DNA from: Mimachlamys varia
Taxonomy: Eukaryota; Mollusca; Bivalvia; Pectinida; Pectinidae
NCBI GenBank assembly: GCA_947623455.1
Contig: OX392538.1
Span: forward strand, 23,993,001-24,057,000
DNA: 64,000 nt
Reading direction: 5' to 3'
Shown one piece after another: positions 1-12,604 of this stretch. The position numbers and the translations under genes were made by a program. The number at the start of each line of letters is the position of its first letter. Within the stretch, counting starts at the first letter, position 1. The notes beneath the pieces are model-generated. The model saw only the letters and a program-made list of their open reading frames with translations. It was not told where the DNA came from and made no database searches.

Positions 1-1008
1 GCATCGTCTGCAAATAGCAACGCATCGCACTAAAACGCCAGTAAGCTTTTGCACCTTTTTCGTTCCCAAGTATGTAAGATAACATACTAAAGCTACAGTT
101 TATTGATCCAGAGATAGTTGGTGTATCGGTAAAGCTTTCCACCTATCTTATTTCCACATTAGGTCCAGTCTATCCTCATATATCGCCGAGGTTCGGGATT
201 TCCAACCATTAAGTGCTAATAGGTGTTTTGAGCGTGACGGATCGCACTAATTGGGTCATAATAGTGGAAGCTACAACACAGCGCCCTGTCGCAGCCATCG
301 CAAATTGCAATTAATTAACGTATGCCTGGCCACAATTGCCACAGATAATGGGTATATCAGGGATTCCTACACCGAGTTTAAACTATATAGTCCAGAATGG
401 GTTTCCAGTGTGACCCTGTTGACTGGGCTGTATTATTATTAAACGGAAAATCAATTGTAATTGAGAAGCAGAATATGTATTTCATTAATTGACTGTTCAT
501 AAACCTACTTTATTGGCCATGGGTGGAAATATGTTACATATGAGATAGGTGGCCTTTGTATTCCATACTTGTTAACAGATACTCGTTCGATATAGTATAA
601 GCAAACCCGATATCTATCGTTTTACATATAACCATATTCGTTTTTGCATCCATCAAAAAGGCTAGGCTATTGCTACTTATCTCCAGGGAGGAACACCCGG
701 CATACCACGTGCACTTTACTCCAATACACCCCAAATGACTTAAAAATGAGAATATCGATTTCATAGGAATTAATGCAATTGGAATGAAGGAAAAGAAACT
801 TGAAAATGAAAATATGTTTAAAGCGATTTTCAGGTATTAGCGTGTTTATATACGTCACAGATACATTTGTAATCGTTCAGATGAAATATAAACTTATGTT
901 GAATGTCTAATACCTACAACCCCCTTCCGCCCCTTCATATAAAAAAAAAAGTTTTAAACCCTTTGAGTCAAAATATTCTGAAAATATTCAAACAGGAAAC
1001 TTATTTGC
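1..1008. other. No gene recognised
   Basis: AT-rich sequence with an A10 run near 940. Open frames are short and overlap on both strands. The stretch between the first MITE and the GC-rich islet (1378-2129) is likewise empty. Confidence 0.5.
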
Positions 1009-1012
1009 TTAA

Positions 1013-1373
1013 AGGCCCAATATACGTAACTTTCGGCAAAACTTGAAGCCTAATAACTTATTATATTTATAGATTTAGTTAAGATTAGCTGATATCAGCA
1101 ATATTCAAGATGATTTCTTGCGCAGTTACCGGTACAGCAGTAGTTGAAACTTGGTATTTGTAAACATGTGTCCATTTGGAACCGTATTCTACCTTCGGTT
1201 CGTTGTTGAAGTGGGCCACACCTGAATTATTTTTAGTTCTGGATTTTTCTGTCAAGAGTTTCTTGTTTGTTACCGCTCAAGTTTACTTCGTTTTAGCCTT
1301 AATTTTGCATGGTTATTAACTGGATTTTTTGTCAGAATTTCCAAAAATTCCTGAAGTTACGTATATTGTGCCT
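1013..1373. mobile_element. TTAA-flanked MITE, copy 1
   Basis: Terminal inverted repeats AGGCCCAATATACGTAACTT on the left and its near-complement on the right (one mismatch), with TTAA at 1009-1012 and 1374-1377. TTAA duplications are typical of piggyBac and Kolobok superfamilies. No coding capacity: a non-autonomous element. Two more copies are at 51965 and 55903. Confidence 0.85.
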
Positions 1374-2129
1374 TTAACGCTGAAAATCTTTATTTGAGGC
1401 TTTAGGTTTTGAAACATTCAACGAAGCACTCCAAAGAAAAGGACACCCTAGGGGGCAGGGGACCGAGAAGTTTTCGATGTGTCGTGTTGACCATGGAAGA
1501 TAATGCCTATGGATGACTATATTTATCAAATATTCAGCTTTGTTTCGATATTTCTTTCGAGGAGGTTTGTCGTGTGCAGATAACACCCGATGACTGTATA
1601 TGTCATGTCGTAATGTCTATTTCAGTTACCGATTAAAAATAGGAATCCCTCAACGTTGTCATGTGCTGGAACTATTTATAGAATGGTCAGTGGGCGGCGA
1701 ACTCAAGGATAATTGTAATTGTACATCCCCTGGCCAGTTGTTTTCACATTTCTATATGGACATTTTTTTCGATGGTATTGATCGAATTTGCAATATGTCA
1801 AAAACGAAGTGCAATTACCATTATTTCCCAATGGAAATATGATTATTTGTTATTTGTTGTTTATTAATTGCTTATTGGTTTAAGGCATTATATTTACGCA
1901 ACAATTAATGCTTATCTAAAGACAGGTTTCTTTTTATACTACAAACAAATGACAAGTTTTTTTCATAATGATTAATCTGAATCAGATTGAGTGAGAACTT
2001 TCGCGATTGAAACATTTAGGGAGGATATAATCAATTTTGGAGACTGGGAAATCCATAATTACCGTAATTGATTTGATCTACCATTAACGCCTACATCTAA
2101 ATCCATTGTAATGCCTGGTTGTGTCAATA

Positions 2130-2300
2130 GACATTTCATCAATGTCGCCATCATCGCTAGGCGACAGCACTGGACAGTGGGCGAAGGAACCGCAAGATGC
2201 GTAGTTTCTGACCGCCGGAAACTAGATCCGCCAAGGTCGAAGTGTTGTGAAAGATTCGCCGTTTTCCCCAGCGAGATATCATCTGGCCGAAGTAAATAAT
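2130..2300. other. GC-rich islet, open in several frames, unassigned
   Basis: About 170 bp of clearly higher GC and CpG content than its neighbours. One plus frame and two minus frames are open through it, which is expected from GC content alone. No motif is recognised. It may belong with the exon-like segment 240 bp to its right. Confidence 0.3.
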
Positions 2301-2543
2301 GGCCGTAAGCAAACTAGCGAAGCCCGGTTATCTTTCAAATGATTGACTAATATAACTCAATACAAATATCGATAGACCCATAATGGTTGACATATTTTGT
2401 AAACAACTTGTTTGGTTTGAGACTATTTCGTTTGAAAAGCGTTCAAATATCCCAAGAAGAAGCAGACGATATAACTACAAACATTGCGGTTATCGCTGCT
2501 TCAAGCTGTTAGAACTTTAGACTACAAATGTGTCAATCTTCAC

Positions 2544-2747
2544 CTACTCCAGCGATCCTCGCCGGGCAAAATCAATTTGAACTTTTACAATACCCTGAGT
2601 GTGTTGAAGCACAGAGCGGACCAATGCTGCTTGTTCATCACTCGGCTGACCATTCCAATTACGCAGTAGGATTCCTGTAGTATTGGTCAGTGTGTTGACG
2701 ACCTCTAAACGTGACAAGGTCAACTCGCCCAGAGTTTCACTGGACAC
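2544..2747 (-). CDS. Possible terminal coding exon of an unrecognised gene
   Basis: A minus-strand frame reads through about 67 codons with balanced, protein-like composition (e.g. LSRLEVVNTLTNTTGILLR, then NWNGQPSDEQAALVRSVLQ, HTQGIVKVQIDF) and ends in TAG at 2544-2546. It is visibly GC-richer than its surroundings. There is no ATG at the start; the frame begins 27 nt after a stop, and a GTGTCCAG at its 5' edge could be a splice acceptor, so it would be a last exon. A GTGAAG donor-like motif directly follows the stop codon. I do not recognise the protein, and no other exons of such a gene can be identified. It could be chance or a decayed gene. Confidence 0.25.
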   Translation of the reverse strand: MSSETLGELTLSRLEVVNTLTNTTGILLRNWNGQPSDEQAALVRSVLQHTQGIVKVQIDFARRGSLE

Positions 2748-3065
2748 GTTATTGAAATGAAATTTGATTCAGTTGAACAGAATGAATAATAAATGCGTTA
2801 AAGAGGGATCTCTATAAAGTGCTTGCCAATGCACGTTGAACTATTTATTTTACAAATATGGTAAACGGAACTAAATTGCGGTCAGGTTAAATCAATTACG
2901 AATGTCTTAAGATAGTAAAATTAATATATCGGGGCTTAATTATGATCTTGTTTAAGATATCTGATCGTTTCATCAAGAATACATCTTGAAATAGCAATAA
3001 GGAATATGTTCATCCCAGCGGATATGAAGCTAGCTTGATGTTCTCCTTAATGTCTGCATCATTCA

Positions 3066-3204
3066 CACCCCCTGTAATCGTGTACGGTTGAAAATGGTTT
3101 TCCTCGATTAAAATACACATTTTTTCCTGATAAATCCTGGTCTTGTAAATCCGTGTTTTTGTCGAGGGAAAATAATTTTCAGACGTACACGGTTACAGGG
3201 GGTG
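3066..3204. mobile_element. Small fold-back MITE
   Basis: 139-bp inverted repeat: CACCCCCTGTAATCGTGTAC at the left and GTACACGGTTACAGGGGGTG at the right, with arms of about 55 bp (imperfect further in) and an AT-rich centre. No clear target duplication. Confidence 0.6.
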
Positions 3205-5120
3205 ATTTAGCTCCCACCGGAAGGGGCGATCCGTATCTAAGTTGTGTAGTATCTCTGTATATAGAAAACACCTGGACTAGCTTCCTACATGTGGTTTCTT
3301 TGATACAGTAAACCATCCGTGTAGATCTAATGACCCAGTCATAAGTATACGCTATTTGTTAATTGATGAGCAATGTCGGTTACCACTGACGTACCGATTT
3401 AATAAAAAAAAATCATTATATCAAATAATGAGCGGCACTGGTCTGTATTAAACATATCTATAACATCATGAAAGCTATTTTGAGATGAACAAAATGGTTG
3501 TCCGAAGCATGGTTATTTTATGAAAATTGTATAAAACTTTTCTATATAAATGAGGTTGCCTGTATCAAACATTCAGTAAACGGTCATCCACGGGTTTTTT
3601 GGCAGGACTAAATCACGTGTGAATTAAGTAATTTCTTGACTTTGATGGTATGCTACAAGGATTATATATTTTTATATAATGATTAGTTAAACCCAAGCAT
3701 GGTAGGCTACGACTGGGAACGATACGTTTAGCACATGGTATGCTACATGGATTAGCACCAAGACCATTTTATTGATGTTGATCAGTTAAACTCGTTATTT
3801 GTACGGAAATTAGCATTTAAACCAGTACAATGATAACCAAAAATTTAATCGTGGTATACTACAAAGAGTAGCACTTTGTGTCTTCTCTCTAATTTGCATC
3901 GAACAGTCAATATTCAGTAATGCGAAACGACATTGATTAGTTGAAACAAATGAAAAATAGGATAAAATATCCCTTTTGAACCTCCGCCACTATTAGAGTT
4001 TCATAAAAAGTCTTGCCATAATAGATTTCGCTAATGATTTTCATTTTCGAAATAGCATCTTAAAAGCATTTTTGCAATTATGCAACTGGTTTCAAATATA
4101 ATTACGATACTTTTTTAAATCAGACTATCCATAACTGAACAATTTGAGATTTCGGGGACTTTTAGTCAGTGTTTGGCTGTTACTAATTCCGAACGTTTGG
4201 CTAACAGCCAACTGTTTTCTTCAGTTGGTTGTTATCTCCCTTTAATTTAATCAAGACGTTTATTATTCTATAGGCCAGTAAGCTGCCCCAGGGTCACTGT
4301 TTGTTTGCAGAAGGTCGATTTAAGTCCATACTACCTGTTGCCTTCATTACCTATCATTTAATCAATTAAGTAGTTTGGCAAACTTCCAAGTCAATTTCCT
4401 TTTCCATAAGATATCGTACACAAAAATACGGGGACATACTCATACAGAAGGGTTTTTTTTATGTTTTAGGCTTCAGAAGACTGGTCTGATTGATGTACAT
4501 CATTTATTAAATTAACTTATTAATGACAAAATTGCCGAACGCAAAATGGTACGACCAAACCATCTGTCAGGAATAGCGTGACTTTTGATGTTTATGGATG
4601 ACGGAAGTTCCTTACGTGAGTGACACACAGCCTTGCGTGAAGCACCGAATAGACTAGCTGGCTACTTAACTTCCGTTAGTTGCAAGAATTCAAACTCACT
4701 TATAATGGCGTTTTAATACGTATTTTCTGTGTACAATGGCATAATGTAAAACTTTTAAATTTTCCATTTTTACACAAATGCCAATCTGTTATTTATTAAG
4801 CATTGCATGAAAAGCATAAATTTATGGACGCTGTAAGACCGATTATGATTATGACAGTTGGTCAATGTTACTGCTGATGTCACCTGGTGAACATTTGATA
4901 GAGGACAACCATGTAATACAGCTAAATGTTACCCGCAAGGTCATTTGTAGACTGACCACCGTCTCTAGAATAGTAAACAGATATTGAAAAAAATAGTTTG
5001 AAAAATTCTGATTACTTGGATGGCTAATTCTAGAGTTTGAAACTAGGGGAAGATAAGCTAGTAGTAAAATTCAGTAGAGACAATTCTCCATATAAACTAA
5101 GGGGCTTGTATAGCTAGTCA
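3205..5120. other. No gene recognised
   Basis: AT-rich. The only structure noticed is a loosely repeated GGTATGCTACA.GGATTA motif (near 3647, 3737 and, diverged, 3853). Confidence 0.4.
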
Positions 5121-5540
5121 GTCATTTGACAAGGAGCATACATCAATATAATACAATGAAATGGAACCCGATGGTTTAGAAAAATGTCTCACGAAAGGTC
5201 ATTTGACAAGGGACATACAGGCACATGAAAATGATTCATTCAATGTCATTTGACAAGGGACATACAGGCACATGAAAATGATTCATTCAATGTCATTTGA
5301 CAAGGGACATACAGGCACATGAAAATGATTCACCCAAGGTCATTTGAAAAAAAGGCGTACAGGCACATGGAAATGATTCACCCAAGGTCATTTGAAAAAA
5401 AGGCGTACAGGCACATGGAAATGATTCATTAAAGGTCATTTGACGAAAACATACTGTCAGATGATAATGACACAGCAAAATTTTCATCCAAGGTCATTTG
5501 ACAGACTGAGGGGACTTTCAACCAAGGTTAATTGACTTAT
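5121..5540. repeat. 47-48 bp minisatellite
   Basis: About nine units, each containing GGTCATTTGACAAGGGACAT and CAGGCACATG.AAATGATTCA. Starts of successive units at 5198, 5245, 5292, 5339, 5387 and 5435 give a 47-48 bp period; outer units are degenerate. The minus-strand open frame through it is a by-product. Confidence 0.85.
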
Positions 5541-6446
5541 GCCACATAGGAAAATGTCTCTCCCTGTGTAATATCACAGAGGACATTCCGACAGAAATGA
5601 AATCGTCAACAGGTCGGACACAATACTGGTATACAGTGTATTACAATATTCCATTGTAGCGTTTTTTGTTTCTGTTTTATTTGGTCGAACTATGACCCAA
5701 TTTCATTCATTTGTATATGTAGTAGCTATAGGTATAACATAGTTCGGTCCCTCGTTTCAGCACTACTCACAAAAGTCACCGTACTTTACAGGCCGATCAA
5801 TACACGACGTTCAAGTGCGAGGATAAAGTGGACAAACAGGTTTTTTATGGCTAGAGAAATAGAATTAACTTCTGTTGCTTCTCCGTGGTTGGACGACATC
5901 TTTACAATTCTGGCAGATCACAATGATGACAGTGATATTGAATCTACTAACCTTATACCGGTATCTGAAAATATTTTTTGAAAGTGTGAATTAAGAAATA
6001 AAACAGAAAACACAGTTTCACCATTCTTGCCCTATTGGCAGAAGTCCTAAAATAACAACAATAGGCAGCCTCGGCAGGGCAATTAGTCCGTCTCCATGTG
6101 TGACGTTCGTGCGGGGGACAATATGGCGTCGAAAAACAATTTCATGACGAGCATGCAGTGGCCAAGTGACCCACTTGTGTCGCTGTATGTAGCCTAGTAG
6201 GTCAATTTCAAAGGTTGTAATCCGCCTTCAATTATTCATATGGAGGCTGAGTGGCTAATACAATTATGATACCGATATTTCTGGCGACAAATGAAGCCTT
6301 CAAATGCTTGTTTTCATCTAACAACCAGAGCTTGTCAGCTTGCCTATGCTCCTTTTCCTAAGGACCTCAAGGTTGCGCATTTTTTGTTTTGCCGCCAACA
6401 TGTTAAGCTTGTACGTTTTTCTGTATTATTGACACCAAAAATGTAT

Positions 6447-7190
6447 TGATGATCCCTTTCCTATGGACATAAAGTTTGCCAATGCTTCCTTTCCTGAGAG
6501 ACTTTAAACCTACCTACAATGTATGTTCCCTTTTTTTAGAGTCCTTTCATGGGAGACATCAAGCTTGTCGATGTTCTCTTTCTTGGGAGATATCAAGCTT
6601 GCCGATGTTCCCTTTCTTGGGAGACATCAAGTTTGCCGATGTTCCCTTTCTTGGGAGACATAAAGTTTGCCGATGTTCCCTTTCTTGGGAGACATCAAGT
6701 TTGTCGATGTTCCCTTTCTTGGGAGACATCAAGTTTGCCGATGTTCCCTTTCTAGGGAGACATCAAACTTGTCTATGTTCCCTTTCATGGGAGACATCAA
6801 GCTTGCCTTGTTCTCTTTCTTGGGAGACATCACGCTTGCATATGTTCTCTTTCTTGGGAGACATCAAGCTTGCATATGTTCCCGTTCTTGGAAGACATCA
6901 AGCTTGCCGATGTTCTCTTTCTTGGGAGATATCAAGCTTGCATATGTTCCCTTTCTTGGGAGACAGCAAGCTTGCCTTTGTTCCCTTTCTTCGGAGACAT
7001 CAAGCTTGCCGATGTTCCCTTTCTTGGGAGACATCAAGCTTGCATATGTTCCCTTTCATTGAAGACATCAAGCTTGCCGATGTTCCCTTTCTTGGGAGAC
7101 ATCAAGTTTGCCGATGTTCCCTTTCTTAGGAGACATCAAGCTTGACTTTGTTTCCTTTCTTTGGGGACATCAAGCTTGAGTATGTTCCAT
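6447..7190. repeat. 34-bp minisatellite
   Basis: About 19 regular units of 34 bp, each with GTTCCCTTTCTTGGGAGACA followed by TCAAGCTTGCCGAT, plus degenerate copies at the left edge. The period is not a multiple of 3 and the unit lacks stops in any plus frame, so all three frames stay open and show the same 34-residue repeat every three units. No sign that it is translated. Confidence 0.9.
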
Positions 7191-7199
7191 TTCGTGGAG

Positions 7200-8132
7200 G
7201 AATATGTCTGATGCTTACCTGATAATAACATGCTGATATCACGTTATCTTAAAATGCTACTGTCATCACACTATTTCACTTATGTGAGACTTTCGTGAGA
7301 CGTTAACGTTATTCAGTGTTCAGTTAGAGAAGGAAGGGTATTTTTCTTAGGGAATTCAAATGTTCGTGTGTTTATGTTTATCTATTACAATATCGCCGAA
7401 AAAAAAACATTTTCAATATTTCAAATGACCTTTTATCTGAACCATGTGATAAAATTTATCATTATTTACCAGAAAGGTGTAGTAAGTTTGTATAAAGCCG
7501 GGGTTAATGTACATGGTATATATCTGATGATGTTTGTATTGATTCCCCAGGGCTGTCTAGACCGGTGGTGGCACAGACCAGATCTAACTCACACACATAA
7601 TATTCTACGCAGCACAGTCTATAACGAAAACACAGCTATCACCCAGAGATACTGCGTCGCTGTGTCATTGTGATAGACCTGTTTAGGACCGAATAACAAT
7701 GACTTACTGATGTTTCCGTAAGACGTTCGATTTACGTACGTGTACATCATCTCATGTACTTAATATTCAATTGATGACTCGCGGTTTAAATATGTATTTG
7801 TTCCATCAAGGCTTACAGACAACATTTCTAATCGGGAGTCTATTGTTTTTGTCACACCTTATTTCAAACTCAATTTTGACAGGTGAAAAAAATGAAGATA
7901 AATTGCTATTTACCGTACATTGTTTATGAGAACCATACCAACAAACGAACTGCACGCGGTCCTCCGCCGAGAGGATCGTTTTGTTATCAATGACTGTTAA
8001 GTAGGGCAGACAAGATACATTCAGGTTAATGTACTTACATACTTTACCAGACAGATCGGTCAACAGGATGTTTTGACGAAGGTAATTTTTTGTTACGTAA
8101 TGCACGGACTGGGCCCAAAGTTCGTCACATGA
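7200..8132. other. No gene recognised
   Basis: Frames of about 100 codons occur on both strands but overlap and show no protein-like composition. The stretch between the two left minisatellites (5541-6440) is also empty. Confidence 0.45.
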
Positions 8133-8139
8133 CTATTAG

Positions 8140-8589
8140 CGTGTTCCATTTAGCGGAACGTTCCGGTTGTACTAAGTTGGAACTGGTCTGTGAAATGGAA
8201 CAGAACGTGCCGAAATCCGTTCCTATGTGTAAAACTCAAATAATCGAAAAAGAAACGATTTTTCCGGAAATAACCAAAACGGTTAAATCATATAATCTGC
8301 AAAACAATGCAAGAAATCGCTTTTATCTACAAGTTTTTCACACTATGATGACACTAGGAGTCGGTAATGATATATTTTACTAAAGAAATGCAGTCTTACT
8401 GGTTACAGTTATGTCTATTTACAATTTATTGAACATCTGAAACGAAAACCTTTCACTGGCTGCCATACTGGAACCCTCAAATGAAACGTTCCCGACGAAC
8501 CGGTTCGTTCCCGCGGAACGTTGTGTTCCATTTAGCGGAACGTCCGGTTCGTTCTGGAACATCCGGAACGTTCCGCAAAATGGAACACG
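8140..8589. mobile_element. TIR element (MITE) with 7-bp target duplication
   Basis: Ends CGTGTTCCATTTAGCGGAAC... and its complement (about 29 bp, 1 mismatch), flanked by CTATTAG at 8133-8139 and 8590-8596. The right end carries extra inverted copies of the GGAACG/GTTCC motif. A 7-8 bp duplication suggests hAT, P or a related group; there is no transposase. Confidence 0.75.
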
Positions 8590-8702
8590 CTATTAGTCCC
8601 CAAAACGCGTCAACCCGAACCAAAGCGTTCCATTATTTTCCAGTTGATATCATAATCACATTGGAAGCATAAAATTTCGTTTAATGACAATCACCAAAAT
8701 AA

Positions 8703-8955
8703 TATGTTTCCGGGTACCGGAAGTAGCTGTCGAGTAAGAAATCGTGACCCTTTACAGCTGTTGGTCATTAAATATTGTATAAAAATTGTATGATATATAT
8801 TATAGAATTCAGTTATGTTAGATTTCATCATATATATTTCCGGTGACCGGAAGTAGCTATCGAGTTAGAAATTGTGAACTTTTAGAGTTGATGGTTATGA
8901 ACTACTGTATATAAAATATATGATATATATTATAGAATTCAGTTATGATATATTT
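8703..8955 (+). repeat. Two-copy tandem duplication, period about 132 bp
   Basis: GGTACCGGAAGTAGCTGTCG (unit 1, near 8713) recurs as GGTGACCGGAAGTAGCTATC (unit 2, near 8844). Both units end in GATATATATTATAGAATTCA. Diverged by scattered substitutions. Confidence 0.7.
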
Positions 8956-8959
8956 GATT

Positions 8960-10620
8960 TTTTGGTATTAAGGAATATATATTTAATTTCCTAAAACAAT
9001 CTTTGATACATTCTTATAACCGAGAATGAGGAATCCATATAAGCCAAAAGCATCTTTCACTATCCTACCGAAATTACATGTACCGCAAAACTTGCTTATA
9101 TATATATATACTGCTACCATTACATCAAGATTATATCAAGACAAAACTTGCGTAAGAAGGTTTCTGCAATGAAATGCTACACACAGATAATATGAAACCA
9201 ATCATTAACTGTATAACAAATTAAACTATACATAAATTTATTATATTTCTCAGTTTTAAGCAATGAATTGGTGGAGTCGATTTACTCATAACGTGACCAA
9301 CATATGTAGAGCGAATTACGACATACGTTACATCACTCTTGGCTTCCAACAAAGTAATGAGTTATTTAGAACCCGGATGTCCGACAAACCCGGATGTATT
9401 TTCATCTGGTTTCTATCGCTCGTGTGTGTCATCGTTTCACTGTCAGCCCGTACTCACCACTTAATATACTTTAGACTTCGAGAAAGTTCTGTAGATATTT
9501 TATCTACAGGCTTAGACAGGTACTCGTTTTATTGAAGTTGTTAAAAAGCTGGTTGTTTTGATTGAGCGTACTTGCAACAGCTAGGACATATGAAAAGGGA
9601 AATAGGAAATAAAGGAAGTTTAACATTTGAATACACTTCTTGGTTAGTCGATATACTTTAAAATAAATTTTACAACTATAAAAATCATGTTGTGTCAATT
9701 TATTAATTTCTTTCAATGGTCCGGATTTTGGCGTGGGGGTTGCTTTGTGAGGGAAAATTCCCCCGTACGCGTAGAAAAGCTTTAAGGAGAGGTAAGCGCG
9801 TTATCCATTGCGACATTCCGCTAAGTGTACTGTCAGGATGTGTTGGCAATTTCATACACAAAGTCTGAGGAGTTTGACAATTTTAAGGGAGATATAGACG
9901 TTTTATTCGTCGACGAATTGGTGGTTACATAATTATAAATTCCGGTCAAACGGAAGTGTTACTTTTAATACGAAGAATGAGACAATACACATATATGTAC
10001 TTCTAAAAGATGATTTGCTAAAAGTGCGTTAAAACAACATATCATATCAATATTTTACACGTAGCATATGCCATGACATCGTATAGAATACCAGCTTAGT
10101 GGTCTACCCACGCGCGACTTCCGGGAAAGTGACAATAGTCAAGTATTAATCAATATCAGGATATACACAATGGGGTCTACGTCATAACAATAAATGACCA
10201 ATCAGGGACGTTTGTCTTTGAGGTATTGAGACGATCATTAAATTGAGTTGTATTTTGATAAGTGTTATAAAAATATGTATAGGATTCATATCTATAGATG
10301 TATAATGTTTCCTGACTTTATACTTGTAGCTTGAGCTATATCGACACGTGTTTAGAGATACACTGGAGTCCAAAAAGCTAGTGTATATAAACAAAGGTAT
10401 TCGTGTTTATCTATTTAGAAGAAGTAATGACAGTGAAAAACTAGTTTTAAAAAAGATTCGGATCGGAACTTGGTGAGCAACAAGGTTCTTGATAACTCAT
10501 ATATATAAACAGTTTTTTTACTTACCTACCTGGTTTTGTAGCTTGCTGGAATGAAGGGCTACAGTATATACCAAGTTTGTTCAAACGAATGGCAATGACC
10601 CATTTTCATCAAAACTATTT
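8960..10620. other. No gene recognised
   Basis: AT-rich with a short TA run near 9098-9112. A 90-codon plus frame at 9263 has no recognisable domain. Sequence 11076-12215 is equally empty. Confidence 0.45.
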
Positions 10621-10632
10621 TGGTTAAACGCA

Positions 10633-11066
10633 CATGGGCTAGGCACGGATCTGTGTCACTATGAAATGATTGTCAGGTACTTATTTTACCTCTCTCAAAT
10701 ATAACCCATCCCACTACTCTATATCTGTGACATAGAGTAGTGGGAGGGCTTATATTCGAGAAAGGTAGACTGATTATCCGATTGGTTTGATTTGGTTTGG
10801 TTCATTTTGTTTTTCGTCTTATTAACAGCCAGTATTTTTATGAACGTGCCAGGTTTTGGAGGTGGAGGATTGCCGGAGTACCCGGTGAAAAACCACTGAC
10901 CTATGGTCAGTTCCTGGCAATTGCCCCACGTGGGATTCAAACTCGCAACCCAGATGTGGAGGGCTAGTGATAGAATGTCGGAACACCTAACCACTCGGCC
11001 ACCGCGGCCCCTTAATTATCTGACAATCATTTCATAGTGAGATAGGTCCGTGCCAAGCCCCTTTGA
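10633..11066. mobile_element. Mutator-like MITE hosting a SINE
   Basis: Terminal inverted repeats of about 45 bp (CACTATGAAATGATTGTCAG inside; GGCTAGGCACGG / CCGTGCCAAGCC outside) flanked by a 9-bp direct repeat TTAAACGCA (10624-10632 and 11067-11075). The left half also has an internal hairpin around CCCACTACTCTAT / ATAGAGTAGTGGG. The right half is interrupted by the SINE at 10779-11011. A 9-bp duplication points to the Mutator superfamily. Confidence 0.65.
10779..11011 (-). mobile_element. tRNA-derived SINE inserted in a MITE
   Basis: Same family as the copy at 43460. Reading the minus strand, the head (GGGGCCGCGGTGGCCGAG) starts at 11011, the core lies around 10855-10900 and the TTAATAAGACG-type tail ends near 10779. 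It sits between the terminal repeats of a TIR element. ATTATC flanks both sides and is probably the target duplication. Confidence 0.8.
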
Positions 11067-12221
11067 TTAAACGCATTCTAATATGCGGTTTATTAAAGTA
11101 AAAAAACATCGTAGAGCAGACGACATCACCATATATAGCAAACAATTACTATCTGGCCAGGCGTTATATTTATAGATACAAATCTTTTCTAATTCTCCCT
11201 CCATCTGAATTATCTATTATTACTGAACGTCAATTACGCAGACGCCGGGGGTATTGGTATTTAATTCAACGTTAAGGCAAACCAAATTTAGAAACGAATG
11301 ATAAAAATACTCCGCTTTATTGCTATGTCGTTATAATTCTTAGTGTGCCTTCAGTCGAATATGACACTTTAAACGGCAAATGTCGAGCTGGAATTTCCTA
11401 AAAACACAAATGATATCGAATTCAGACGGCACGGAGGCGTCAAATTGATAGCAGGATTAGTGTTCGGGAAAATCAATTCCGTATTTGAAAATGTGCGCTC
11501 AGGTAGTTATATTTCAAAAGCTAATTTCAAACAACAAGAATTTGGTCCCATCAGACGGAAAACATGCGAGCTCTAATCAATCCTTTAAATTGACTACGAT
11601 ATTGTTTGACATGCTGTAATGGTATCAACAGATCATGGCCGTACGATACTACTGTGATAGTTTGGGAGGGTGTCCGAACGTCCGTCATTTTCCAATTATG
11701 GACTTTTGTATACATATGTGAAAATGTAGTTATATTACCCTGAAAATGAATAAATTATATATTGACCGAAACATAGAGGATTGAAACGTTATAAAACGAT
11801 GCCGTTTATATATCATTAAACCATCAAGAGCGTAAATAACGTAGTCAAACAAAAAGTGCTGCATTTCGTTTACAAACAACATGATGACGTAACACTCGAA
11901 GCAACGTCCAAAAACAGATTAATATGACCCAACCATTAGGAATGTATAACCAAATTAGTGATTATACTATATGGTGATAATTTGTATTCATTGATATTAA
12001 TTAGGTGTTCCTATTTTCAAATATTCATTTTATGACGGAGTACCGTCCAAATGTGCTTCATGTATCTACCAAGTGCAATGGTTCCACATTGCAGTATTCA
12101 ACATCTAATTTAACAATGAAATACTCCGATCTAAATGTGTGCCTATATAGACCTCAACTTTTGTCTCGGTTATTATCACATGCTTAGGTTCATATAACTA
12201 AATAATGTACCTCAACAAAAG

Positions 12222-12604
12222 ACCATATTGATAAATTGACTACATGGATACAGGAAATCTATGACACTGTGGCTTGAATCACAAATACTGTATGTAGCCA
12301 CGGTATCCAGTATGGGCAAGTTTCCCCTTTCAATAGTTCTTTTACTTCAAAACACAAAATACCATATTGATAAATTGACTACATGGATCCAGGAAAGATA
12401 TGACACTGTGACTTGAATCACCGATATGTAGCCACGGTATCCGGTATGGGCAAGTTTCCCCTTTTGATAGTTCTTTTACTTCAAAACACAAAATACTATA
12501 TTGATAAATTGACTACATGGATCCAGGAAAGCTACGACAATGGGACTTGAATCACCGATATTTAGCCACGGTATCAAGTATGGGTAAGTTTCTCCTTTAG
12601 TTTG
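12222..12604 (+). repeat. Three-copy tandem repeat, period 134-139 bp
   Basis: Units start at 12222, 12361 and 12495 with AC.ATATTGATAAATTGACTA. Each includes TAGCCACGGTATC and GTATGGG.AAGTTTC. The third unit is partial. Confidence 0.8.

Noticed and set aside
5121..5540. CRISPR-like spaced repeats
   Set aside because: Units are contiguous tandem copies without unique spacers, in eukaryotic DNA.
6476..7129. Open frame of 217 codons
   Set aside because: It is one of three frames through the 34-bp minisatellite; the repeat unit simply lacks stops.
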